A stretch of DNA of 64,000 nt, taken from assembly GCA_019359695.1 (NCBI GenBank), contig JAHHGV010000033.1, positions 34,080 to 98,079 on the forward strand, written 5' to 3'. Shown piece after piece: positions 45,071-54,536 of the stretch; positions within the stretch are counted from its first letter, which is position 1, and every line of letters begins with the position of its first letter. Under the pieces are notes generated by a model. It made no database searches and was not told the DNA's origin. It worked only from the letters and a program-made list of their open reading frames with translations. A program made the position numbers and the translations under genes. The stretch comes from Brasilonema angustatum HA4187-MV1 (GTDB lineage Bacteria > Cyanobacteriota > Cyanobacteriia > Cyanobacteriales > Nostocaceae).

Positions 45071-46144
45071 ATGTGTTACTGCTCTTACAGTCCACCGTGG
45101 TTTTTGCAAGACGGTACCGTCCAGACTGTCTACACCGCTTTGTGGGCTAGTCGTGATTGGGAACGTACAACACAAAATCCAGAGCCGGTTTATGAAGAAA
45201 AAATATTTGTGGGTGCCAAAGGGGTTCCTATCTTTGGCTTGGTAGCCATCCCTGACAATGCTCATGGCACTATTGTCGGCACTTACGGCATTACAGGCGA
45301 TTTGGACAACCAATGGTACCTCAGACTATTGGGACGTAAAGCATATGCTCAAGGGTATGCTGTAGTACTGTTTGATTGGCGTGCTCATGGTAAGACAGCT
45401 CTGTTGTCGCCAACGTTGACAAGTGACGGGTTGTACGAGGGAGAAGATTTTGTTCGCATCGCAGCAACTGCCAAAGCAATGGGATGCCCAGGAAAATTTT
45501 GGTTTATGGGGTATTCTCTGGGTGGACAATTGGCGTTATGGGCAGTTAAGGCTGCGATGGAACTCGTCAAAGAGGATGCGGATTTAGAGCTAGAAGATAG
45601 CGATATTGGAGGTGCTGCTGTTATCTGCCCGAGTTTGGATTCAAGGCGATCGCTTTCTTTTCTCGTCAAACATCCTGTGGGAAAATATTTAGAAAGGGCG
45701 ATCGCACGCCAGTTGAATAAACTCGCATGGCAAATTCATGATGCTCATCCTGGAACTGTTGACCCGGAAGCGATTGAAAGAGCTAACAGTATTTGGGGTT
45801 TTGACGACGAACTGGTGATTGGGCGGTTGGGTTTTCCCACAGTGGAAGCTTACTACGACGCAAGCAGCGCTTTACCATTGCTGCCCAATCTCTCCAAACC
45901 GACTTTAATAATCTACGCTGAAGACGACCCGTTTTTTGAACCAGCAATCATACCTGAGTTGCAAGCCGCTTGTGTTAGTAACTCAAAGATAGATTTGTTG
46001 CTGACTCGTCATGGCGGTCATGTTAGCCATATCAGTAGTAAAAAGTGTCAGCGCCAAGCACAAGACTCCGATCCGTGGTGGGCGTGGAATAGAATTTTAG
46101 AGTGGATAAATCAGCACACAAAGAGTGTCAATCAGCCGATTTGA
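45071..46144 (+). CDS. Alpha/beta hydrolase, YheT/EMB8-like
   Basis: A 357-residue hydrolase without a clear signal peptide. GTYGITGDLDNQWYLRLLGRKAYAQGY resembles the oxyanion and lid region of YheT-type hydrolases. FDWRAHGKTALLSP, the nucleophile motif MGYSLGGQLAL and an acid in IIYAEDDPFF, with a histidine in HGGHVSH, complete the triad. Members of this group act on esters or lipids, but few are characterised. It starts at ATG 45071. It is divergent from rpaA (157 bp between) and separate from the following minus-strand TetR remnant. Confidence 0.85.
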   Translation: MCYCSYSPPWFLQDGTVQTVYTALWASRDWERTTQNPEPVYEEKIFVGAKGVPIFGLVAIPDNAHGTIVGTYGITGDLDNQWYLRLLGRKAYAQGYAVVLFDWRAHGKTALLSPTLTSDGLYEGEDFVRIAATAKAMGCPGKFWFMGYSLGGQLALWAVKAAMELVKEDADLELEDSDIGGAAVICPSLDSRRSLSFLVKHPVGKYLERAIARQLNKLAWQIHDAHPGTVDPEAIERANSIWGFDDELVIGRLGFPTVEAYYDASSALPLLPNLSKPTLIIYAEDDPFFEPAIIPELQAACVSNSKIDLLLTRHGGHVSHISSKKCQRQAQDSDPWWAWNRILEWINQHTKSVNQPI

Positions 46145-46175
46145 GAATAAAGTGTATCAAAGTATCAATCAGGCG

Positions 46176-46538
46176 TTAAGCGTAGCTTTGCCATAGGCGA
46201 TCGCTCTTGATTGGCATAATTTCCTTTGCGTGCATCATCTCCTGAGTCATCACAAAATGAACCAATGACCCAACGAGAATTCGTGCCGTTGCCTCAGGAT
46301 CAGGTATGTTGAGTTTAGGATGAGAAGCCAGGTAGTGACTAATAGTTTCAATCGTCGGCTTTTCCAAAGAAATTATACAAAGCTGGGCTAACTCCGGAAA
46401 ACAATTAGACTCCCCAATCACCACTCGCTTGAACGCATGAAACTCTTCATCTTTGAGCATCTGATTCAAAGCTTTGGTTACCAATTGGCGTAGTACTATT
46501 TTCGGATCTCCTTCAACGCCACTTCCAAGCTCTCCTTT
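46176..46538 (-). pseudogene. TetR-family regulator remnant lacking the HTH domain
   Basis: The open frame (120 codons after a TGA at 46539-46541) has no good start; the first TTG is at 46484. It encodes only the C-terminal ligand/dimer domain of an AcrR/TetR regulator: KALNQMLKDEEFHAFKRVVIGES, FPELAQLC, NIPDPEATARILVGSLVHFVMTQEMMH and KEIMPIKSDRL. The N-terminal helix-turn-helix that should precede it is not found in any frame in the following 300 bp. In cyanobacteria such TetR genes often sit upstream of devBCA-type exporters, and one follows here. Confidence 0.7.
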
Positions 46539-47346
46539 TCAATTATTCATCTACAACATTTGCCGAAAATGTTAATTTGCCCAAAATCTTACCAAAGGTA
46601 TATGGTCTGATATACCCTCTCTAATATATAGTTTCCATCTAGGGTGTATCCAAAACAAGTCGTTTCCAATGAGTGACAACCTGAAAAACCAGGATCACCG
46701 ATATTGCAGCGCCCTAATAATATGTCGTCAGTAAGCAACCCCTGGATTGAATCCAGGGGCTTCAGCAAATGCTGAAGCCCTAGCTTACCAGACTCAGTAC
46801 TTCGTGTACTACGTTATTGGCAAGTGCTGAAGTTCCTACCCTGGAATGCGTAGCTAGTTCCAGGCTCTAGAACCAGAAGATTAAACAGGTGTATGGGTTA
46901 AGCCAGTGTCTTTTGGATATGCCGACTAATAACATTGTCGAAGCTAACTTAACCCCGAAAGGGAGGCTCTACGGAGCAAACCGTTATGCGTACAGGGTGA
47001 AAGATGTCAGTTCGTAATTGCCCGAACGAAAGTAGATTGCCCTAAAGGGTTCGCCAGTCGCCTACAGAGGGAAACCCTCTTGCAGCGCTGGCTCACAAAA
47101 CTACACGGCTTTGAGTAACCCCAAGGCGGTAATGGTATTTACAGATATTTAAACGGCTAAAAATAACGCCGCGTCGTGTTTCCTCTTTGGTCTAAAGAAA
47201 CAAAGTTTCCACACTTGCGCGAGGTCAGCATGAAAACTCCTATATATGTCAATGAAAACCCTATAAATAAGACTGAAGTGATCGGTTTAGTTTAGATATC
47301 ATATTAGACTAAACGGTTTAGTTTGACAGGCAATGGAACCATAACT
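46539..47346. other. Long upstream region of devB with structured repeats
   Basis: 808 bp. 46740-46800 has palindromes CCCTGGATT..AATCCAGGG, GGGCTTCAGC..GCTGAAGCCC and AGTACTTCGTGTACT. A 32-codon frame at 46919-47017 (MPTNNIVEANL to YRVKDVSS) might be the end of a lost gene. The area could be the end of an IS200/IS605-like element, but I am not sure. GGTTCGCCAGTCGCC dispersed repeats lie near 47047-47095. Confidence 0.4.
47308..47322. promoter_or_regulatory. Operator-like palindrome upstream of devB
   Basis: ACTAAACGGTTTAGT is a perfect 7-1-7 palindrome. A related half, GGTTTAGTTTAG, lies at 47284-47295. It sits 25-40 bp before ATG 47347, and TTGACA follows at 47323. Size and place suit a TetR-type operator. 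Confidence 0.6.
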
Positions 47347-48651
47347 ATGCTTGAACACTCGAACCTAGAGGGTTCATCTGAGCTAAAACCTACATTTCGT
47401 CTACCTTTTCTTTTAGTTATACTTGCAACTATAACATCAGGTGGTATCAGTGTTTATACAGTACAAAAATTTCAGAATGAGGCGAAAGCAGCAAAACAGC
47501 AAGCAGTACCTGTAGTACAAGTAACAACAGTAACAGCCCTAGGACGATTAGAGCCAAACGGAGAAATCATAAAACTTTCTGCACCAGCATCAGCAGAAGG
47601 AAGTCGGGTTGAACAGTTGCTTGTGCGCGAAGGAACTAAGGTGAAGCAAGGGCAGCTGGTTGCGATTTTGGATAGTCGTGATCGCCTGAGTGCAGCACTA
47701 GCAGAAGCACAAGAGCAAGTACGAGTCGCCCAAGCAAATCTTGCCCAAACCAAAGCGGGTGCCAAAAAGGGTGAAATAGACGCGCAAAAAGCAGCTATTG
47801 CTCGCCTGGAAGCAGAACAAGGCACAGAAGTTCTAGCACAACAAGCAACTATTGCCCGCTTAGAGGCAGAAAAGAACACGCAAATCGAGGCACAAAAAGC
47901 AACCATTGCTGAACTGCAGGCACAGCTAAACAATGCCCTGGCAGAATACCGACGCTATCAAACACTTTATCAACAAGGGGCGATTTCTACCTCGTTCCAG
48001 GATACCAAGCGCTTGACTCTGACTACAGCGCAGCAAAAAATAATAGAAGCACAAGCAAACCTCAAACGCTTCGATTCATCCGGAGAACAACAACTGGCAG
48101 AAGCACGAGCAAACCTCAAACGGATTCAAACATCTCGCGATCAAGAACTCAACGAAGGTAGAGCAACCTTAGCTAAAATTGCAGAAGTCCGCTCTGTGGA
48201 TGTTGCAGCAGCACAGGCACAAATAAATCAAGCTATAGCAGGTGTCAAAAAAGCAGAGGCAAATTTAAGACAGGCTTTTGTGCGATCGCCCCAAGAAGGA
48301 GAAGTCTTCAAAATTCATAGCCGTCCTGGAGAGTTAGTCTCTAATGACGGTATTGTCGAGATGGGGCAAAACGCTCAGATGTACGCAGTTGCAGAAGTTT
48401 ACCAAAGTGACATCAATAAAGTACGTTTGGGGCAACCAGTACGGCTACTCAGTGATTCTGTAGCGGGTGAATTGTCAGGGATTGTAGATCGGATTGATTC
48501 GCAAGTTCTACGGCAAAATGTGATCAACAGTGATCCCACAAGCAATATTGACTCCAGAATCGTGGAAGTGCACGTAAGACTTGATCAGCCATCTACCGAG
48601 AAAGCAGCTAAATTCTCGAATTTGCAAGTCAAGGCGGTGATTTCACTGTGA
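47347..48651 (+). CDS. devB: HlyD/DevB-type membrane fusion protein
   Basis: The periplasmic adaptor of an ABC exporter of the cyanobacterial DevBCA group. The 434-residue protein has one N-terminal membrane span (LPFLLVILATITSGGISVYTV). It continues with a lipoyl-like half (VTALGRLEPNGEIIKLSAPAS, REGTKVKQGQLVAILDSRDR), a long alpha-helical hairpin rich in Ala/Gln/Glu (about 110-310) and the returning half (FVRSPQEGEVFKIHSRPGELV, QVLRQNVINSDP). ATG 47347 is preferred over TTG 47323, which overlaps the operator. It overlaps the permease gene by 4 bp. The family exports heterocyst glycolipids or other substrates via TolC; this paralogue's substrate is unknown. Confidence 0.88.
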   Translation: MLEHSNLEGSSELKPTFRLPFLLVILATITSGGISVYTVQKFQNEAKAAKQQAVPVVQVTTVTALGRLEPNGEIIKLSAPASAEGSRVEQLLVREGTKVKQGQLVAILDSRDRLSAALAEAQEQVRVAQANLAQTKAGAKKGEIDAQKAAIARLEAEQGTEVLAQQATIARLEAEKNTQIEAQKATIAELQAQLNNALAEYRRYQTLYQQGAISTSFQDTKRLTLTTAQQKIIEAQANLKRFDSSGEQQLAEARANLKRIQTSRDQELNEGRATLAKIAEVRSVDVAAAQAQINQAIAGVKKAEANLRQAFVRSPQEGEVFKIHSRPGELVSNDGIVEMGQNAQMYAVAEVYQSDINKVRLGQPVRLLSDSVAGELSGIVDRIDSQVLRQNVINSDPTSNIDSRIVEVHVRLDQPSTEKAAKFSNLQVKAVISL

Positions 48652-49841
48652 TTGGACTGATAACCCAGCAAATTCAGCAACTAAGGGGGCGAACGCCACT
48701 AGGATGGCTGCAACTGAGTCACGAAAAAGGGCGCTTTTTAGTAGCATTAGCAGGGATTGCCTTCGCTGATGTTCTCATGTTCATGCAACTGGGGTTTCAA
48801 AGTGCATTGTTTAACAGTAACACCAGACTGCATACTGCGATGCGTGCAGACATTTTTTTAGTCAGTCCCCAAGGACGTAACCTGGCATATTTGACGACAT
48901 TTCCTCGACGGCGATTATTCCAGGCGATGGATATACCAGGAGTAAAGTCAGCGGAGGGAATGTATCTTGGCTTTCTTGATTGGAAGAATCCGGAAACGCT
49001 TAAGAAAACTGGAGTTCTTGTAATAGGAATTAATCCTAATAAGCCAGCCTTTGATTTACCGGATGTTAACCGTCAATTAAATGTTCTCAAGCTACCGGAT
49101 ACAGTTTTATTTGACCGTGGTTCTCAAGGAGATTACGCCAAGATAATAGCCCAAATCGAGCAAGGGAAATCTGTTACCACCGAAATAGAACGGCGGACAC
49201 TCAATGTTAGTGGCTTATTTAAAGTCGGGGCTTCCTTTATTGCTGATGGTAGTTTGATAACCAGCGACCAAAACTTTTTGCGACTCTTTCCCAGACAACA
49301 AGCAAACAGCGTGAATCTAGGTTTGATTCAGCTACAACCAGGTTATGACCCACAGAAAGTATCAAATACCTTGAAATCTTATCTGGGGAGTAGTCAGGAT
49401 GTCAAAGTCCTGACAAAAGAGGAATTTGTTCAATTTGAGAAAGACTACTGGCAAAAAAGTACTCCCATCGGCTTTATCTTTAGCTTGGGTGCAGCAATGG
49501 GCTTCACGGTAGGGGTGATTATTGTATATCAAGTCCTTTCTACCGATGTGAATGCACATATGAAAGAATACGCCACTTTCAAAGCAATGGGGTATCGCAA
49601 CGCTTACTTGCTAGGAGTGGTGTTTGAAGAAGCAATCATTATGGCAGTATTAGGTTTTCTACCTGGCATCAGTGTATCCCTGGGACTATATGCTCTTACT
49701 CGCAACGCTACCAACTTACCAGTGTTGATGACAATAGCACGAGCCATTCAAGTACAGATGCTGACGATAATTATGTGTATGATATCTGGGGCGATCGCCA
49801 CTCGTAAAGTCCAATCTGCTGATCCAGCTGACATGTTCTAA
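48648..49841 (+). CDS. devC: DevC-type ABC transporter permease
   Basis: A 397-residue MacB/FtsX-like permease. One N-terminal span (FLVALAGIAFADVLMFMQLGF), a large periplasmic domain (about 55-280) and three C-terminal spans (FSLGAAMGFTVGVIIVYQVL; AIIMAVLGFLPGISVSLGLY; MLTIIMCMISGAIA) follow. The motif LSTDVNAHMKEYATFKAMGY is typical of DevC. The start is GTG at 48648, which overlaps the devB stop by 4 bp, so translation is coupled. It forms a complex with the DevB adaptor and the DevA ATPase. Confidence 0.9.
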   Translation: MIGLITQQIQQLRGRTPLGWLQLSHEKGRFLVALAGIAFADVLMFMQLGFQSALFNSNTRLHTAMRADIFLVSPQGRNLAYLTTFPRRRLFQAMDIPGVKSAEGMYLGFLDWKNPETLKKTGVLVIGINPNKPAFDLPDVNRQLNVLKLPDTVLFDRGSQGDYAKIIAQIEQGKSVTTEIERRTLNVSGLFKVGASFIADGSLITSDQNFLRLFPRQQANSVNLGLIQLQPGYDPQKVSNTLKSYLGSSQDVKVLTKEEFVQFEKDYWQKSTPIGFIFSLGAAMGFTVGVIIVYQVLSTDVNAHMKEYATFKAMGYRNAYLLGVVFEEAIIMAVLGFLPGISVSLGLYALTRNATNLPVLMTIARAIQVQMLTIIMCMISGAIATRKVQSADPADMF

Positions 49842-50033
49842 ATTCATGTTGTACAGAACTAGAGGACTCAAAGACGCACCGGACGCGGAGAATAACTAAT
49901 AACTAATGACTAATATAGGACTCCTATTTGATTTTTGAAAAAAGCTCAGTATGCCTATTCCCTGTTCCCTGTTCCCTGTTCCCTTTTAATAATGACTAAT
50001 GATTAATGACCAATGACCAATGACTAATGACTA
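49842..50033. repeat. Heptamer array and family D end between devC and devA
   Basis: 192 bp. A single family D end (TATAGGACTCCTATTTGATTTTTG, 49914-49937), a CCCTGTT heptamer tract (about 49959-49985) and a long ATGACTA/ATGACCA array (about 49991-50039) that runs into the devA start codon. Confidence 0.75.
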
Positions 50034-50738
50034 ATGACTATGACGAATGAAGCTGTTATCTCTATTCAAAATCTCAACCACTACTTTGGTAAAGGTCAAC
50101 TCCGCAAACAAGTGCTATATGATATCAACTTAGAGATTAACGCTGGTGAAATTATCATTATGACAGGTCCGTCTGGTTCTGGGAAAACCACACTTCTGAC
50201 CTTAGTAGGTGGGCTGCGTTCTGCCCAAGAAGGTCGTTTACGGGTGTTAGGACGAGAACTTTGTGGTGCGAATGCAGAACAACTCACACTAGCACGACGC
50301 AATAACGGCTATATTTTTCAAGCACACAACCTGCACGGTAGCTTAAGCGCACTGCAAAACGTCAGGATGGGCTTGGAACTTCACAAGAGTATAACTCCAG
50401 CAGAAATGAAAAGACGCTCAGCCGAGATGCTAGAGTTGGTAGGATTAGGGGAGCGTGTTAATTACTACCCGGATGATTTGTCAGGAGGACAAAAACAACG
50501 GGTTGCGATCGCCCGTGCCCTGGTGAGTCGCCCCAAAATGGTTCTCGCGGATGAACCCACCGCCGCCCTTGATAGTAAGTCGGGTCGAGATGTGGTGAAC
50601 CTAATGCATAATTTAGCGAAAGAGCAAGCTTGTACGATTTTGTTAGTGACTCATGATAATCGTATTTTGGACATAGCTGATCGCATTGTCTACATGGAAG
50701 ATGGTAAGTTAGCGAAAGCTCCTGCTACCGTTGGATAG
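50034..50738 (+). CDS. devA: DevA-type ABC transporter ATPase
   Basis: A 234-residue ATP-binding subunit. Walker A GPSGSGKTTL near 44-53, Q-loop FQAHNLHGSLSALQNV, ABC signature LSGGQKQRVAIARAL, Walker B MVLADEPTAALD and H-loop VTHDNRI are all intact. The LolD/MacB-like sequence fits DevA. The start may be ATG 50034 or ATG 50040; both are part of an ATGACTA heptamer array. No Shine-Dalgarno sequence is visible upstream of either. The 192-bp spacer from devC is wider than usual for this operon and is filled by repeats. Confidence 0.92.
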   Translation: MTMTNEAVISIQNLNHYFGKGQLRKQVLYDINLEINAGEIIIMTGPSGSGKTTLLTLVGGLRSAQEGRLRVLGRELCGANAEQLTLARRNNGYIFQAHNLHGSLSALQNVRMGLELHKSITPAEMKRRSAEMLELVGLGERVNYYPDDLSGGQKQRVAIARALVSRPKMVLADEPTAALDSKSGRDVVNLMHNLAKEQACTILLVTHDNRILDIADRIVYMEDGKLAKAPATVG

Positions 50739-50757
50739 CAAGATATATTAATGGTCA

Positions 50758-53445
50758 TTACCGCCCATCACCAATCAACACAAAAGGTGACCAGAAGAAA
50801 GGATGGCTCTTAATCTGGCTCAATTTCGCCTGACGCAATGCCTCATCTTTGCTCATCCCCTTCTTAAGATTCTGGTAAAACTGCACCATAATTGCTTCAG
50901 TGGTTTTGTCATCCGCACTCCAGAGACTGGCAATTACGGCTTTTGCTCCGGCGCGTTCAAATAAGTAAGCAAGTCCAGCAATTTCTTCACCATTAGAGTT
51001 GGTTTGTAAAGCGGTTTGACAGGCACTCAAAGCAATTAAATCTACATTTTGCAGTCCCAACAAAGCAGCATCTCTAATGTTGAACCTTTGGTCAGCAAAT
51101 AGCAAAGTGTTCTCTTCTAGTCCCAATTTAGGACAGCCACCTTTTTGGAAACACCCATGCGTTGCTAAGTGAAGCAGAGAAAAGCGAGGAGATTGGATCT
51201 TGAAAGTGTTGAGCGTGGCTTTACTGTTCACAAACGCTTCACTGCCTGGGAAAATTTGAGTAATACTTTTGACCTCTGCTTCTGCTCCGTCTAGCGCCAA
51301 GGGTTTGTTTGGAACAGGGTTGCCAAACGCCAGCACCTTTTTTGCAGATGCAGCGGTTTGTGTTCCTTTAGCTTGAAGGGAACGAGTAGACAGGCGAGTT
51401 AAGTAGCTAACGGGATACTTTTGAATGAGGTATTGGTCAGTTTTACTATCGTAGAGTGCTTCAAAGGGAATGTAGCGGAGCTTGCCTGTGGCGATAATGC
51501 TGAGTTTTTTGGGATTAGTTGCTTGAATTTCAGTTTCAACTGGACGAATCAGCAACTCATAGAGTTTTTCTAAATTGTCGAGGAATGTATCATCATTACG
51601 GTGTGTTAGTTGATTATAAGTTTGTGTCAATAGGGTATCAAATTTAGCGGGGTCAACAGGTACTTTAATTACTTTCGGTTTGTCTCTAGTTAAAACAAAC
51701 AAAGCGATTGTATCTGGGGCATTTCCACTGTTGCTGAGTGGGACAGGCTGAATGACTGTTGTACCTTCGGGGATAATGGCTTTTAGTTGAGCAATGTCGG
51801 TGGGTTTGGTTTCAAACAAATCCGCCACTTCCGTAAAGCGACTTCTCATGTCTTCGGCTTGCTGATTAAGCTTTTCCTGTAATTTATTCACCTGTTGAGA
51901 TAGTTCTGGTGTAAATTTTTGTTGCAATTCCTTTCGCAGACTTTCCAGTTGAATGTTGCTTTGATTCCACTGCTCAACAGCTAGCTGTGCTTGTGGATTG
52001 GCAACTTTGACCTTAACAAGGCGAGAATAATCAGCAAGGTCAGCAGTGGTAACAAGGTTTGCCCATTCAAAAGCCCTTTCCTGTTGGTTTTGATTGATAA
52101 GTAAGTTAATTAGGGCAATTACTGTGCTTTGTTCGCTTTCTAAAAACGTTTTGCGATTTTTTTGCTCCACACCACTACGCAATTGTAAGTAAATGCTAGC
52201 AGATTGCTCCAATTTTTTGATGGCTTCAGTCGGTTGCTTAGTATCTTGGTAGACAAGACCGATGTTATAGAGGGCTCTAGCTTCCCCTCTTCTATCGCTA
52301 ACGGTACGGAATAGGGCAAGCGCTTGATTGCAGTAAGGGAGTACTTGCTGTTTTTTTCCTAAATCAAAGTAAACTTTCCCGATGTTGTTGAGGGTTGAAG
52401 CTTCCCCACGTCTATCGCTAACGGTACGGAATAGGGGAAGCGCTTGATTGAAGTAAGGGAGTGCTTGCTGTTTTTCTCCTAAGTCGGAGTAAAGTTGCCC
52501 AATATTATTCAGGGTAATAGCTTGACCACCTTCGTCGCCCACCTTAACTCTTAACAGAAGTGCTTGCTGGAAATTTTCGAGTGCTTTGTGCTTATTTCCT
52601 AAGTCGGAGTAAAGTTGCCCAATATTATTCAGGATAATAGCTCGACTACGTTTGTCTCCCACTGCAAGGGGAAGCGCTTGGTTGAAATTTTCGAGTGCTT
52701 CATCTTTTTTTCCTAAATCAGAGTAAAGTTGCCCAATATTATTCAGAGTAATAGCCTCACCACTATTGTCGCGGACGGCACGTTTAAGGCGAAGTGCTTG
52801 CTCGTAGAATTCGATTGCTTTCTGTGTCTGTCCTAATGCGGAGTAAACTAGTCCAATATTACTCAGGGTAGTAGCTTCACCATACTTCTCGTCCAGCGCC
52901 TGAAAAAGGGGAAGCGCTTGGTTGAAATTTTTGAGTGCTTCCTCTTTTTTTCCTAAATTAGAGTAAAGTAGCCCGATATTATTGAGGGTAGTCGCTTCAC
53001 CCATTTTTCCTTCTTTGCTGCCCACAGCACGGAATAAGAGAAGTGCTTGATTGGAAAAATACAGTGCTTTTTGTTTTTCTCCTAAATCCGAGTAAACTCT
53101 GCCAATACTAGCGAGAGTCAACGCTTGTTGAAATTTGTTGTCTACTTGATGCCACAGCTTAAGTGCTTCTTGCCATTTAACAATTGCCTGTTTTAGTGAT
53201 TCTCCTGTACCTTGCTTGAAAAGTACAAGTCCTTCATCATAAAGCTTTTTCGCAACAGCACGGGTTGCATCTTGCTCTGTGGTTGCTGTCAGTTGCCCAC
53301 TTTGTAGTCGATAACTTCCAGGAAAAGCACGGGCAGCGGTGCCCATCTCTGAGAGCAATAGAATACTAATACCTAGAGTTATGTAGCAGTGCCTCACTAT
53401 TGGGAAAAGCCACTTTTTCTGTTTATTTCCCTTTTGCTTTGTCAT
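50758..53445 (-). CDS. Exported TPR-CHAT protease-like protein (second copy)
   Basis: An 895-residue protein. The signal peptide or anchor lies at about residues 17-40 (CYITLGISILLLSEMG). Eight or nine TPR units follow (GEATTLNNIGQLYSDLGKKDEALENFNQALPL type, about 85-410), more diverged from each other than in the protein at 14219. A helical region precedes the CHAT domain (about 640-895), with catalytic His763 (LATHGCF) and Cys809 (LSACQTA). The partner gene at 53529 is on the same strand 83 bp upstream, so the two probably form an operon. A role in stress-triggered proteolysis is possible but not shown. Confidence 0.9.
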   Translation of the reverse strand: MTKQKGNKQKKWLFPIVRHCYITLGISILLLSEMGTAARAFPGSYRLQSGQLTATTEQDATRAVAKKLYDEGLVLFKQGTGESLKQAIVKWQEALKLWHQVDNKFQQALTLASIGRVYSDLGEKQKALYFSNQALLLFRAVGSKEGKMGEATTLNNIGLLYSNLGKKEEALKNFNQALPLFQALDEKYGEATTLSNIGLVYSALGQTQKAIEFYEQALRLKRAVRDNSGEAITLNNIGQLYSDLGKKDEALENFNQALPLAVGDKRSRAIILNNIGQLYSDLGNKHKALENFQQALLLRVKVGDEGGQAITLNNIGQLYSDLGEKQQALPYFNQALPLFRTVSDRRGEASTLNNIGKVYFDLGKKQQVLPYCNQALALFRTVSDRRGEARALYNIGLVYQDTKQPTEAIKKLEQSASIYLQLRSGVEQKNRKTFLESEQSTVIALINLLINQNQQERAFEWANLVTTADLADYSRLVKVKVANPQAQLAVEQWNQSNIQLESLRKELQQKFTPELSQQVNKLQEKLNQQAEDMRSRFTEVADLFETKPTDIAQLKAIIPEGTTVIQPVPLSNSGNAPDTIALFVLTRDKPKVIKVPVDPAKFDTLLTQTYNQLTHRNDDTFLDNLEKLYELLIRPVETEIQATNPKKLSIIATGKLRYIPFEALYDSKTDQYLIQKYPVSYLTRLSTRSLQAKGTQTAASAKKVLAFGNPVPNKPLALDGAEAEVKSITQIFPGSEAFVNSKATLNTFKIQSPRFSLLHLATHGCFQKGGCPKLGLEENTLLFADQRFNIRDAALLGLQNVDLIALSACQTALQTNSNGEEIAGLAYLFERAGAKAVIASLWSADDKTTEAIMVQFYQNLKKGMSKDEALRQAKLSQIKSHPFFWSPFVLIGDGR

Positions 53446-53528
53446 AACCGCACCTTTAGTCTGGAAATCCTATTGGTTACTTTTAGAACCTTGTAGCTTG
53501 TAGGTAGATTGCACCTACACCATCAAAG

Positions 53529-54101
53529 CTAGCGGTCACTAGGCGTTACTTTTATCGTCATCTTTCCAGCGGGTTCAAACTGAATCTCATCTGCTACATA
53601 TAAACTCTTGACAGCGACTGACTGAATTGGACGCATTTGTCTGTGATTCATCACTGTTGCCAGATCTACACTTGCTTGTCCCAGTTTAGAATCCAGTAAC
53701 TGAAACGCATTGAGTGGAATACCCGACCAAGTGCTTTGCTTTGCTTGTGCGTTATCCTCTCCCCGGATGACCTGCTGACCATCGCTGTCATGAACCAGAG
53801 CATCTCGTCTGAAGGTTACTCGTTGAATCTGGGCAATCTGGAGTGTGCGAGAATCACTATTGCCGGAAATCTGAATTGTTTGCCCTTTTGAGTCAAATGC
53901 TGTTACCTTTCCCGTCATGGAACTCCGATTCTTTAACACCACATTCGCAGTAGTGGGTAGCGCCAAAGGAATCGGCTTGTTATTAGTCGCCTTTTGAGTT
54001 TGAGCTATTTCAACAGTGCCACTCACCGCTTTGACATTTTCTACTGTTCCAGCTAAAGCGACCACTAACGCCAAACTCAGTGTCTTAAAAAAAACTTTCA
54101 T
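53529..54101 (-). CDS. Secreted protein paired with a CHAT-TPR gene
   Basis: Family not recognised. The 190-residue protein has a signal peptide (about 1-25, LSLALVVALAGTVENVKA). A compact beta-rich segment near residues 53-97 (ANVVLKNRSSMTGKVTAFDSKG, then TLQIAQIQRVTFR) reads like a small Sm-type barrel. A C-terminal region with SLYVADEIQFEPAGKMTIKV follows. The gene lies immediately upstream of the CHAT-TPR gene at 50758 on the same strand and both products are exported. It could be a regulator or substrate of the CHAT protein. This is inference from position. Confidence 0.65.
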   Translation of the reverse strand: MKVFFKTLSLALVVALAGTVENVKAVSGTVEIAQTQKATNNKPIPLALPTTANVVLKNRSSMTGKVTAFDSKGQTIQISGNSDSRTLQIAQIQRVTFRRDALVHDSDGQQVIRGEDNAQAKQSTWSGIPLNAFQLLDSKLGQASVDLATVMNHRQMRPIQSVAVKSLYVADEIQFEPAGKMTIKVTPSDR

Positions 54102-54536
54102 ATCTCCAAGTAAGACTAACGAGATGGGGATTAATACGCAAGAAGTGAAGTCAGTCTGAATAAACTATCACTATGAGTATAAAATCACAAAAAATACTCT
54201 ATGCTCCGGAAATTTTCTGAGATTTGTTGAAAAGTATGTCTGAAATCACTTGGCAAAGTTTGCTAAAGTCAGTAATTTTGGGGGTATTTGCTGAATTTTT
54301 ATATTTAATGAATAAATACTACTAGACTACCAAAGGTAAGTATTTGCACCCGCTCGTTGTTTCTCGTATGCTAGTGAGGAATAGCCATTTTTGGGTAAGC
54401 CTTGCCATCGCCATGTACTGAGATGATACTGAAATTGTGTGTAACAATAAAGAGATACACTCCCTCTTTTTTACAACACTGGCTGTAAACGAGATACTAG
54501 TTTGAAGCACTCCTTTAGTAGCTTTTGTCGCTCATC
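54102..54536. other. Intergenic region, no features seen
   Basis: 435 bp between divergent genes. AT-rich near the CHAT-operon side. Short frames on the minus strand (54322-54510) have no support. No repeats of the named families are present. Confidence 0.5.
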
